Assembly: GCA_965153455.1 (NCBI GenBank)
Contig: OZ234501.1
Location: forward strand, 14,553,319-14,617,318
Direction of reading: 5' to 3'
DNA length: 64,000 bases
DNA from: Sphagnum compactum
Taxonomy: Eukaryota > Bryophyta > Sphagnopsida > Sphagnales
Part shown: positions 47,623 through 58,328 of the stretch, piece after piece
Layout of the letters: each line of letters starts with the position of its first letter
Position numbering within the stretch: the first letter of the stretch is position 1
Notes under the pieces: generated by a model
The model's database searches: none
What the model was told of the DNA's origin: nothing
The model's input: the letters and a program-made list of their open reading frames with translations, nothing else
Position numbers and translations under genes: made by a program

Positions 47623-50600
47623 ATGGAGTGCATTCAAGCCTCCTGTATGCATCTGTTTCCATACCCAGGGAATCGCAGCTGCAGGAACAGCAACGTTGCC
47701 GTGAGGGAGCTGCTGGTGATTGCCAGGTCCGTAGAAGGAGAAACGGCAGGAGACTTCCCCCCCAGCTGTAGCTATGGTAACATACATACACACAATATGC
47801 CCTTGTTTCTTTTCTTCTTCTTCTTCTCAGAAACCCTAAGAAACCCTAATTTATTTCTGCTGCAAAGTAGCCAAAGACAGCACTCTCTGGGGTGACATGA
47901 TACTAACCTATGTGTGGAGCATTTCATGAAGGAGGGAAATCCCAGCATTGTTCAGGTGCTTTGATCTGGGGCACAATTTTTTTATCGCAGAATTTCCACA
48001 GTAGCTGAATTTTGTTGCTGATGATGCACTCCTGGCTATGGATTTGTATCATTCTTTCTGCAAAAGATGGAAATGGACCTCTTTTTTTTTGTTTTTTGGA
48101 GTGTGTGAGACATCTCTGCTCATCCAACCAAGGGTTAGGTTTCTTTCGTACATTGTGCAGGAATACAAGGATCAAGTTCTGCAAGAAGGAAATGTAGGGA
48201 GGAGGGTTTCAAAGGACAACGGAAATTTATCTTGCAAGCCAACAAAAATCTCGGAAGAAATAGAATTGACACACTTGAAACTGTAGACGATGTTGTGTTG
48301 TTAGGAAATATATTCTTGCATCCAGGAGCTCCACATAGAAGAAAAAGTGGTGTCTGCCATGTCATCCCAACTATAGGTACTCACCCGATTTCACTATCTA
48401 TTCATAGTTTAGGGTTTAAGCAATTGTGTTTCTTTTTTTTTTTTTGGTGACAAGTCCCAATGTGGAGTGAACAAGTACTAGAATATCTGAGCTTGTGTAG
48501 AATCTGATCCCCAAGACCTCTGAATGCAGTCTGATAGTGGTGGTGAATGGCATGTAGTTCCTACACATACATCCAGGATGGGATGGTCATCCCACGCAAA
48601 TTCCCATATAGAATTGGCAGAGGATCACTGTGGCCAATCATGGGATCTGGCTGATAATAAACTTGGAATCTTCAAAACCAGCTTTTAACATTGCAGGGAT
48701 GGGGATGCAGGTGAAAACAATGCAAGAAGTACTGTGAAAGCATTTGGTGATAGTGATTCCTTAGGAAAAGCTTTCAGTCCTTGGGTACGAGGAAATGAAT
48801 ATAGAGGAGAGCGGGGTCTGAATCACCGACTTGTGAATGCTGTGGACGCTGACTCTGTCCTAGCAGAGGTGACAGAGGTGCTTGCCAGATCCCATTGGAG
48901 GTCAGCAAGCTTGCTGTTGAGTCCTCTGAATTCAGCCACAGCCCTCCACCGAATTGCAAAGCATATGGATCAGGCATCCATGTCCAAGTCTGAGCGGCTT
49001 GCCTTTGCAAGAAGGAAGGAGATGGTGGAGCTCCAAAATGCTGCCATCAAAGCTCTGCCCAAATCCTCAGTCCAGGGAATCTCAAACATAGCTTGGGCTT
49101 TATCAAAGATTGGTGGTAGTGCAATTTATTTTGGGGAGATGGACATTGTGGCTAAGGCAGCTTCAGATTGTGTGGAAGAGTTCAAACCACAAAATCTTGC
49201 AAACACAGCTGGTGCCTTTGCATCTATGCAGCATTTGTCCTCTCCTCTTTTTTCCTCTATGTCTCAACAGGCAAGTCTGGTTGCTGCAGATTTTCGGCCC
49301 CAAGAGCTTGTCCAGTTTCTTTGGGCATTTGCATGTATGAATCATCCTCTAGATGCTTTCTTTGACAGTCTTGATTCCCTTGTACAGAAGGGATCATTTA
49401 TGAATACAAGTCTATTTAAAAACCTAAGCCAACAGCAGCTTGCCAGCATCGCTTGGTCATGTACTGTGTTGGCCCAACTAGAGCGTCCCTGGTTTGCTCA
49501 TTTGTGGACTACCCTAGCTGATCATGCTGATTCTTGGGTGATTGATGTGGATGATCGGCAAGTGAAGGATGCTCGACATTTGTCACAATTTTATCAAACG
49601 AATTTGAGTTTGCAGTTAGAGTATCCACATCTAGACTTGTCCATTGGTTCAGAGTTGGAGCGAGTTCTGTCTGAGGCATGGCAGAAAGAGAAAGCAAACT
49701 CCAAGTGTGGTTCCATTCATCATAAAGAAGTCGACCGCTTGCTTGTTGGAACAGGACGGAATTGGGTATGTGAGTACACAGGTGCTGAATACTCAGTAGA
49801 TCTTGCTTTGGTGGAGTCTAAAATTGCCCTTGAAATTGATGGCCCAACACATTTTTCTCGTAACGCAGGTACTGTATATTTTCCACCTTATTTCTCATGT
49901 TCTTAATGCTTTGTAGCTTAAAAAGAGTTCTTCATAGCTCAAATGGCAAGTACTCTAACTGCTAACTCAGAGTTCTGAAGTGTAAAGCTTACTCTTCAAA
50001 GTTTCTACTAAGATGAACCAGAAATTTGCTGGAAAGAGAAAGCTTTCTGTTTGGTGTGTAAGCCTCTGGAATCTCAAAATGAATCTCTCGAGGGCTTCTC
50101 AGTTTCAAGTGGGAAGCTTTGCAAAGTCCACTTTCTTGTTCTCACAAGAATATGCTCGTTGAGTTTTCAGTATTGTTTCTTGCTTCTCTTCCCAGTTCTA
50201 TGTCTGGTCTTCTTCTGTTTTCTCATCTCTTTTGCGTTCCCCTTTCCTCTTAGGGGGGGTATCTCCATCTTTTCCGTGTTTTTTGAGATAGCCAGCATTG
50301 TGATCGAGTTTGTCCATTACTGTTGGGTCTTGTGACAGAAACTCTGTACATTGGCTCATGAATTTGGCCTCCACCCACTGCAGCAGCTCATGTAGTCAGC
50401 AGGGATATTTGTGGTAGCTGATCACTACTATAGTTGTTGCTGTTGACATTTCACTAAACATGCATGATGAGACTGTCACTACTAGTTCATGCCACTCCTC
50501 AAATCTTTCCTTGTGTTTCATAGAATTAGGGTCTCATCTATTCCTGTTTGCTGATATGTTGTTGGATCTGATATCACTCCTGCCTTTGTATTGGGTCATT

Positions 50601-51594
50601 GACTCAACTCATCCAGGTTGAATTAAATCATAAGTCAAGAGAAAGGTAATACTTAAAGAGAGATGGGGAGAGAGATTGTTTCAGCAGTTATTGAATCATC
50701 TCTTTATGTTCTTTTTGAGTTGCAGATGTGCTTCTTGGACACACAGTGTTGAAACGGAGACTACTTTCTGCATCTGGATGGACAGTTATTCCACTTCCAT
50801 ATCAAGAGGTATGCTGTGCCAATCACAATTCTAAAACATTTTGTGTTGGTTAATGGACTGAAAATGGGGCTGTTCTGGGAATGAGGGCCCCATGTGAGCT
50901 GGGAGCCAAGCATGGGAACCAAATTCCCAGAACAGCCTCGGTTGAGGTCCTTGCCTGACATGAAGAACCAGTAGAATTTTGGTGTTATGGATGGACAGCT
51001 GTGATTCATTTGAGAGAAGAGGAGGTGCCTTACACATAAGGTGCCCATCCTCTGTTGAGGTAGAAATTTTACTGAGGATCAGGGGCCTTCCACATACACT
51101 AGGAAAATTATACCCATTCTTTATGTCTAATAAATCAACTGGGTGAGAAATGTCATCTGTGAAATAATGTGGCTGCAACCTTTGCTATTAACTTGCAGTT
51201 TTGCTTTCTGTCCTAGAGCATGTGGCTGAGGCAATGCATTCTGCCTCCTATGAGTCAGAATTTACTGCCTAGGGGTATGGTCGGTAGTCCCTGAACCCTA
51301 GGGATGAACTGAGGCAGAATGTGAAACCTATAGAATTGGCAGTTGTGAAAGATTCTGGCATTCAGCTTGAAAACTTGCCAAATCAGCAGGTAATGGACCT
51401 TTATGTTTACTGAATCTCTGTAATGCTGAATTCATTCAGACATGTGTTGGTGGGTGGTTGATGATTAGCCGTAAGTGTGGAAGAAAGGGCATGATTTGGA
51501 CTTAGTAAGTGTGTGGCTTGCACAGTGGGAGGAGCTACGAGGTGAACATGAGCGCATGCAGTATTTACATCAAGTTCTTCATAACTACATATAA
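47623..51594 (+). CDS. RAP-domain protein with OPR-type helical repeats, probably organellar
   Basis: Five exons: 47623-47776, 48161-48376, 48711-49868, 50726-50808 and 51526-51594. Frame is kept throughout, giving 559 residues. The C-terminal RAP domain (about 484-548) is clear: VDLALVESKIALEIDGPTHF across the exon 3/4 border, LGHTVLKRRLLSASGWTVIP, then EWEELRGEHERMQYL. The middle (about 150-440) holds degenerate ~38-residue helical repeats with the ISNIAWALSKI, LANTAGAFASM, LVQFLWAFACM and LASIAWSCTVL motifs of octotricopeptide-type proteins. Such proteins bind RNA in chloroplasts or mitochondria; the closest plant relative I recall is Arabidopsis RAP (At2g31890), needed for chloroplast 16S rRNA processing. 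The N-terminal ~120 residues are basic and Ser-rich, as in transit peptides. Exons 1 and 2 are the least certain; they rest on frame and splice consensus. The exon 3 acceptor could also be 48697, but that breaks the frame with exon 2. Confidence 0.88.
50868..50937 (+). ncRNA. MicroRNA-precursor-like hairpin in RAP intron 4
   Basis: GGCTGTTCTGGGAAT at 50868-50882 pairs perfectly with ATTCCCAGAACAGCC at 50923-50937. After a short internal mismatch, CCCATG pairs with CATGGG. The arms pair at about 22 of 27 positions around a ~16-base loop. Size and shape fit a small plant miRNA precursor. The arms match no miRNA family I know. It may equally be a relic of an inverted repeat. Confidence 0.4.
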
Positions 51595-51599
51595 CAATG

Positions 51600-53950
51600 G
51601 TACTCTGCTCTAATTTTAAGATCTTGCACAATTGCCCCATTTTGTGAATTTGAAATAGCTACATTTTGACGCTGTAGAAAGTTCTGTGAAAGATTCTGAC
51701 CAACATTGGGATGTCCTGTTGATATAACTTTGAGATATTGGTTGGTAAGATCTGGACAATTTGAAATTTTTTCTGTTAATTAATTGGAACATCCCATTCA
51801 AGTTGGGAGATTTTCAACTTCAAAATCTTAGAAATGACATCAACATTGCATAGGAGTTCTGCACATAATTTGCTATATGACAAAGACCTACATGGTGTTT
51901 AAAGAACAATGTTGGTGCTTCACACCCATTAGTATCTTAGTCACTAACTTTTCGATTAATGCTTTGACTCTTTGTACGATTTGTCAATGTTGATCTACAT
52001 TGACACAAATCAATTTCCAAATTTGTATTCTGTTGAATCAATGTTTTTTTTTTCCAATTTTGTGATGCTGCTCAAGTGGCCTCAACATCCTATGTGGCCA
52101 AATAATAAATAAATAAATAAAAGTGATTATAAATATTGTTTAGGGTTTAGGATTGTGGACTGATCATTGAAATGCCATGGGGTCAGTTGAATCTGTTCCA
52201 AAAAAATTCAATTGGTTTTTTGACAAGGTTTAGTTGGATGCTGATGATTTTCATTGGCTATGATGAGAGAAATCAAATTCGAAGCTAAGTAACATGTCAA
52301 ATTTTTTTGTTGTGCAAGGATGAATATTAGGTGTAAGTTTTAGAACATGAAAAACTAGGGCACAGTATATCTTCTCTTCTTGCTTGGCCACTGACCTCAA
52401 CCTTAAAAATGCCATAAATACAGCAAAACAGGTTTTCAATGCTGCATTTTCAGCAAAGCGAGATAGGACTCTCTCTGTCCTATATGGCCCCCCATGCACG
52501 ACCTTTAGTGTAAGTTGATTCCAGAAACCATGTTTATCGTGACACAAGAGGGGATCAGATCAATAAGGTTTGATTTTCAAACATTTGTCTAAATGTCCAA
52601 ACTGGAAAACACAACCACACCATCTACATCATATGTGCCCACTAAGATGCATCTTTGTCGAAGACATTCAATCCGTGTGAATTCAAAGTCGAATGATTGT
52701 GCTCACCCCACACTTTGACCAACACTGGCTGGATGGGTCGGAGGCTTTCCTCTCTTGGTAGAAGGGTGGTAATTGATCTTTTCTATTTCGTTTTAACAAC
52801 ATTTCTTCAAATCACAACACTGCACCTATCAATGCAAGAATTTCAGAGTCTTTAAACACTCTACAGACACATCCAGTATTCAGAGTCTTGAAACACTTGC
52901 AAGCTTTTTCTTAGCAAGATGGGGATATTTGGGGTAGCACATAGTAACAACTGCTTTGTTTAATAAATTTTATTTCTAAGGCTAAACAATTCATGGTAGG
53001 AGCAATATGGTGACCTGTTCATCATCCAACAACTTGGAAACAAATTGGATGAAGCGTACACCATGTTTAAGCCACAACCAGGAATCAAAATGTCAAACAG
53101 TGACACATAGGAAATTAACAGGAAACAATAGAGTTATCCTTAAAGTCACCCTGTCTTCACCCTCTCTTTGGGCATGCTTTCACCCCCTATTCCCTCTTTC
53201 AGTAGTATCCTGAAAGTAAGGGAATTTGATTAAATTTCAGTATGAAATGCTGGAACTCAGCATTTAATGCACAAGGTTCGAGAGTATTTACAGTAGCTGT
53301 ACATGTAGGAGCAGTGAAAATATATGTAGCAGCAGTGGAGGCGCTCAGGAAAAAGGATAGACAGGATGAAACTCAGTTCACCACCGAAATTGGTGGAAAA
53401 ACTAGTGTGGGTCCCAGTTATTTCGATTTGTAAAATTCCCATTCCCAGTTATGGGTTTGATGCCCTATTATGCCGAAGCTGGCCGTTCTCGCCCCCTAAT
53501 CGTGAGACTTTGCGGATAACTCTAACATTAGCATGCAAATTGCTATGATTCTTGAAGAACTGTTATAGCAACTGACTCTGTTACGCATGTCAAAACTCAA
53601 ACAATGATAACCTTCATGTTCAACCCAAAAGTGAATCCATGACTGTTTCACCCCTTGATTATGCAATTTCTGCCCCCAACCAGAAATGCCAATCTTTCTC
53701 TCAACTCTCAAAGCTCAATCTTTCTTCCAAACTTCTTCCTCAACTCATGTCCATCTTTTTCTTCCTCAATTCACATGCTCAAATACCCATTTAGAAGGAA
53801 AATTTGAGAAACTCTAAAATGGAAAGAAAAAAGTATCAAGAGCACGTTATTACAATTAATCCACTAACAAAGGTTTTAAAGTATCAAAGGCCTTTATTAC
53901 ATTATTTTGATACTTTTCAAGGCCTTAAGTCAATGGAATAATCCTTTGTT
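51600..53950. other. 3' flank of RAP and intergenic stretch
   Basis: It contains an (AATA)n run at about 52103-52123, which includes AATAAA and could serve RAP 3'-end formation. No HisRS-like or kinase exon of the GCN2 relic was recognised here. A copy of repeat family 4 lies at 53258-53396. Confidence 0.5.
53258..53396 (+). repeat. Dispersed repeat family 4, copy B
   Basis: Direct-orientation partner of 30561-30700; see that entry for shared landmarks. About 80% alike by eye, and 22.7 kb away. Confidence 0.85.
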
Positions 53951-55666
53951 CTTCAGCTATTTCAAATGTTAGTGGATCAATCTGGCAACATGTTTCATCT
54001 TCGTTATGACTCTTGTCAACATTTTGCTTACTGGGTTGCTCTAAATCAGGTGTTGCTCCTTTCTCTGCCATTGTCTCTCACTGTCCAGTTTAAAAAAAGA
54101 GGAAACATCTAAGATCTGACGAGCTTACTTTCTGCTTCATTTCTGTTCTAACCAATGTGTGTCAGGGGGCTTTTGGATAGTACCCACCACAAAGATAACG
54201 AACACAGGACAAGCTTCCATCATGACAAGAAGGTAGGAAAAAAAATAGTGCATGTCAGTTGCAGGGGGTTGTAATTTTATGTTTTTTCTTAAATCTCCAG
54301 CCAGCATCTCTGAAGTGGTATCAAATTGATCGAATTTACAGTCAAGGGATCAGCCATAGTGCTCCACGAGAAATATTTCCAAGTAAGTCCTCACTGCCTC
54401 CAATGGACAATGTTCATGTGCCAGAAGGGACTAGCTTATATCTTTGTGGCAGCTCAACTTATTTTTTCACAGGTTCAGGGTGTTTTGCAGGGTGCCAATG
54501 CTAAATTTCGTAACCATTCAGCAGAGAAAAGAGGTTTTTCCATGGAAGAGCAGCGAGTTTTTTCCATCTTACAAGAGTAGTGTGTTTAAGACAGCTTGTC
54601 TTTAGATGACAAACTAAGTTGCCACCCGGCTTCACGAGGCAAAGTGGTTTAGGATCTCCACATTGAGTTCCAGTCATTTCATATGTTTTGTTGAGTACAT
54701 CTTCATTCTGTCTGATTCTTTTGCTCTTTTCATGCTGCTTTGGATTTTCTCCTTGGTTCTTCATATTGAAATCACTTGATTGTTACAGGGTGACTTTGAT
54801 ATTGTTGGAGGGGCCCATGCATTGGCAGAGGCTGACGCCATAAAGGTAGGCTTTTTCCTTGTGATGGGAAAATTAGTTCATACTTGGGTCCAGTAGCACA
54901 GGCCAGAATTGTCTTCATAAAATCCAGGTGATGTCTCATGCGATCATCCTTTAAGGGAAGAATTGAGGTTTCTTCAGTCCAATGCACGGAGACCACTATA
55001 TCATTTATTCATCAGCCTCATCAGCGAACAATGTTGTAAAACTTTGGCAAAAAAAATTTGCACAATGGATGAAAATATGAGTAAATTGCTCTCAGAAACA
55101 AATAAAGAATCTATCCCCATGCTAATGAAATCTATGTGGGCTAATGGAGTATTCTTGAAAGCAAAGTGGTATGGTAAAAAGTATGACCCATTTTGGATTT
55201 CCATGCGGACTCACAAGCACCTTACAGCAATTCACAATATTGGCCAGGGGCTTGACCATTACACAGTATGTAAAACACTTCTTCACATTTGAGTATCAAG
55301 TCAATTCCTTGCCTGATCCCATGCCAATGCCGTCATCAGTTGAGGCTCATGCTCATTGTAGATTGAGAAGTTTAGGTAGCTGCAACTAATCCCAGTAACA
55401 AGGCGCGCCAAAGTATATATAGTGGAGAAGCTGGAGAGCAAGGACGAACCCGGAGCCCGACCCCAATTAGACGTGCATCAATGCTGCATTTATGAACCCA
55501 ATCATAACCCCATCATCAATTAAGTAGCCACACAAAGACATTCCCATAGTTAATGCTTTTGCACTCTCAACAATTTTTTTTTCTGGGGTCAAATTTCGAC
55601 CCACCCCACAAATATGATTTCAACATATACAAAGGATTTTTCATGACAAAAGTGGCCCAAATTCAT

Positions 55667-55702
55667 CACACACACACACACACACACACTCTCTCTCTCT
55701 CT
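55667..55702. repeat. Compound CA/CT microsatellite
   Basis: About thirteen CA units pass directly into about six CT units, inside the long intron between GCN2-relic exons 3 and 4. Confidence 0.95.
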
Positions 55703-55776
55703 CATACAAAATTCAAAACGCCAAATTTGCACCCACCAAATGGGTGGTATATGAATTTATGTCATTGATTAGGTAC

Positions 55777-55914
55777 CTTACCCTAAGGTCAGTTTCGTCA
55801 TTAAATAATCCTCAAAATAGTGAAACGAAATTTGGTGAAAATATGAAGTGGAAATGTTGAAAATCATCCTAATTATCATAGGCTACACTCTTATGATAAT
55901 TTCACTACTTATGA
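55777..55914 (+). repeat. Dispersed repeat family 3, copy B
   Basis: Direct-orientation partner of 27148-27290. It sits within the 1.6-kb intron of the GCN2 relic, so the insertion or capture predates or accompanied that intron's growth. Confidence 0.88.
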
Positions 55915-57211
55915 TAAACTTTGAAATTTGGCTCTTCCATTTGAGTTGGTTCACATTATTCTCACTGGATTTCTGGGTCTTGGCAAGCAGAACATTTGAA
56001 ATAGCTGAAGAACACCCATTTATGAAGATGTTTTTTGAAAAAGTAAAGGGGGCTGTGTTTCTTGTACTTGATGTACTAAATCAATCATCAATGCAATGGT
56101 GCAAGTTGTGGGACTTCTTGCTGCCTTGCAAATAGTTGTGGGTTCAATTTACCACTAGCTGATGCTCAATCTCACCTATTATAGCCCACCAAGCTATAGT
56201 AGCCATGTTACTAAGAAACCATGTGAATACAGCCAATTCCTGGAGGCTTGGGCAATCACACAGTGTGGTTAGAAAGTGGCTACTTCTGAAAGGAAGCAGT
56301 AGCTCATTGGGGTGCATTTTAGGATGAAAGGCTATTCAGGCACTCCTAGTTGGCATACTATGAGTTCCCCTTTTACTATAGTCATTTGGAGGTTCATCTT
56401 GTTTACCCATGAAAAGATCTGCTGACATTGAACCTAGCCAGGTGGTAGCTGAGGTGGTGGCCAAATTTCCAGTCTTGGAGCTCTATGAAGTACGTCTCAA
56501 CCACCGTCATATATTGGCTGCAACTTGGGCCTGGGCTGGTGTGAAGCATGCAGACAGGCACAGCGTTGCCCAGGTTTGTTTGCCCTTTATTATAACTCAC
56601 TTAGATTTTTGATGCAACCATACTCAGTTGTGAATAACAATGTGACAATGAAGTAGATCTGTTTATGAGCTTGGATCACTAGAAGCTTGTTCCACATGGT
56701 GTGAAGTCCACGGTAAATTCTGCTTTCAAAGTGGTATTATGACTGGAGGAAGGATGCTTTGTATAGAAACAGACTCTTGGGCTAAGAATGAGAAAACATT
56801 GCAGTTGCTGGCAGTGATGGGTGGTGCAGCACCATGGTCATCTGCTCGCAAAGCTCTCTGGCCTCTTGTTTGTATACAACTTTTACAGGTACTGTCCTCT
56901 CAGATGAGATTTCAGGGGATGGTGTTTTCTGGGGATCTGTACAGACATGGGATTGAGAGCTTTAACTGTGATGGACATAGGATGCGTACCTGCTGGTATT
57001 TGTTTTTGGTCACACGACTTGCAAGTAGCAGAGTCAGTGGTAGATCGATTGCAGACTGTCGAGTGATGGCTGAGTGGCAATGCTGATGATGCCCTTGCAC
57101 ACCTTTGAGGAGCCCTTCTCCCTTGTATGCAGATTTGTTGTGCAAGAAAAGCTCACAAAAGCTCCATCATCATCATCAGTTGCAGAACTTCTTTTTTTGT
57201 TCTGTGACAAC

Positions 57212-57299
57212 CTGTCTTTCAGCAGGATTTTTTTCATGGCATAACGGCAACCATCCAGCTCGTTTTTGCAGAGTACCACACAACCAAACCCACCTTCCC
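57212..57299 (-). pseudogene. GCN2: GCN2 kinase N-lobe exon on the opposite strand
   Basis: On the minus strand a CTGCAG acceptor opens an 88-base exon reading GEGGFGCVVLCKNELDGCRY, then AMKKILLKDR, and closing at a GT donor. It contains the glycine-rich ATP loop (GxGGFG) and the AMKK lysine. VVLCKNELDG..YAMKKI..KD is specific to the GCN2 kinase domain (VVLCKNKLDGR.YAVKKIRLKD in intact plants). No neighbouring kinase exons were found on this strand. It lies about 100 bases past the last HisRS-like exon but reversed, so the ancestral locus was rearranged. Confidence 0.83.
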
Positions 57300-57379
57300 C
57301 TGCAGACAACTCACCACATAAAAGTAACAGTAAAGATGCAGTAAATCCCTGCATAGGTACCATTCACCTATAAAATAAA

Positions 57380-58320
57380 ACCTTTGTCTATCAGATTAAT
57401 GTCACCAAATGAGGGCCCTCATGGTAAAGAGGAATCCACAGAGGGATTGGCCATAAACATACCAAGCAAGGACAATTCCTCAGAGTCAGTCCGGTAGCGG
57501 GAATTAGAATTTGTGAACATTGTCAACTCTGCCACATTCTTGAAGAATCAATTGTGCAACATTTTCAAATGGGACTTTGTAGCTTGGTGGAGCCCAGGTC
57601 CCAGAGACATCAAAAAAGCAATTGGAGATATGAGTGAAGCAAGTTGGAGACATGGGAGAAGCAAATGGAGCCATCAAAGAAGCAACTGGAGATGTCAAAG
57701 AATTAATCAAAGTGCAATACTCACCCTCACATACAAACTAAAGATCCTCTCTATCTAATACAATTCAGAACACCAACTAAAAGCTTGAGTTCAAAAGCAA
57801 CACAAATGTGCAAATCCATATTTAATTTAGCTGAAGCTTGTTAAAAATTAACTCAAATAATTAAGCTAGAAAAATTCTACATGTGCATATTAACCCAGAT
57901 TTGCAAATTGGGTCTTCTAGGTAAACTACTTTTTTTTAAACTCCAAAAAGAATGAGAGATGTGAATACAACAGATATAATATATTTCCACATGTGTAAAT
58001 TGTCTCAAAATTGGAGATATAAGTCTGAAGAACCAGCCCCCCCCCAACATGACAATCTCTATATCAATGTTTTATTGCAAATGTACTTCATGCATAGCTA
58101 TGAGAAAGCAACTGTAATAACTACTTTGAAATGAAACTTGTAGTTAATTACAGTGCTAATTAACAAGGCCTCTCAACAACAATATTGTCATAGGTATTAA
58201 GACAATTCTACCCATGATGTAATTGCACACCAATTTTCACTTCCAATAGATTGATCACATGTATACTGAATTAACAAGAAATTCATAGTGTGCAGCAGCA
58301 TTCTTCTTCTCTTTCTTCTT
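57380..58320. other. Region between the GCN2 relic and the B3 gene
   Basis: No gene recognised. A short GA(T)G(G)AGCAA(T/G)TGGAGA motif repeats at about 57617-57700 (four near copies of ~20-30 bases). AATAAA on the minus strand near 58068 could serve the B3 gene. Confidence 0.4.
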
Positions 58321-58328
58321 CATCTGGA

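Larger units (their letters stand above)
53957..57108 (+). pseudogene. GCN2: Broken GCN2 (eIF2-alpha kinase) gene: HisRS-like domain exons
   Basis: Exons with intact splice borders follow the histidyl-tRNA-synthetase-like domain of plant GCN2. 53957-54049 encodes DQSGNMFHLRYDSC and FAYWVALNQ. 54301-54382 encodes WYQIDRIYSQGISHSAPREI. 54789-54845 encodes GDFDIVGGAHALAEADAIK. 56442-56573 encodes VVAEVVAKFPVLELYEVRLN, then HILAATWAWAGVKHA. 56805-56888 encodes LLAVMGGAAPWSSARKALWP. About 57019-57105 encodes VAESVVDRLQTV, then TGA at 57064, then SGNADDALAHL and TGA at 57106. Exon 2 has one base too many for the phase of exon 3, so the join reads straight into a stop. In the intact family this domain binds uncharged tRNA and activates the kinase. 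RWD and most of the kinase are absent. Retained introns show a DNA-level duplicate. Confidence 0.86.

Noticed and set aside
48697-48710. Alternative acceptor (TTGCAG at 48696) for RAP exon 3
   Set aside because: It would leave the frame out of phase with exon 2; the acceptor at 48710 restores it.
56080-56165. tRNA-like GTGGGTTCAATTTACCAC arm
   Set aside because: No acceptor stem, anticodon arm or A box could be fitted around it.
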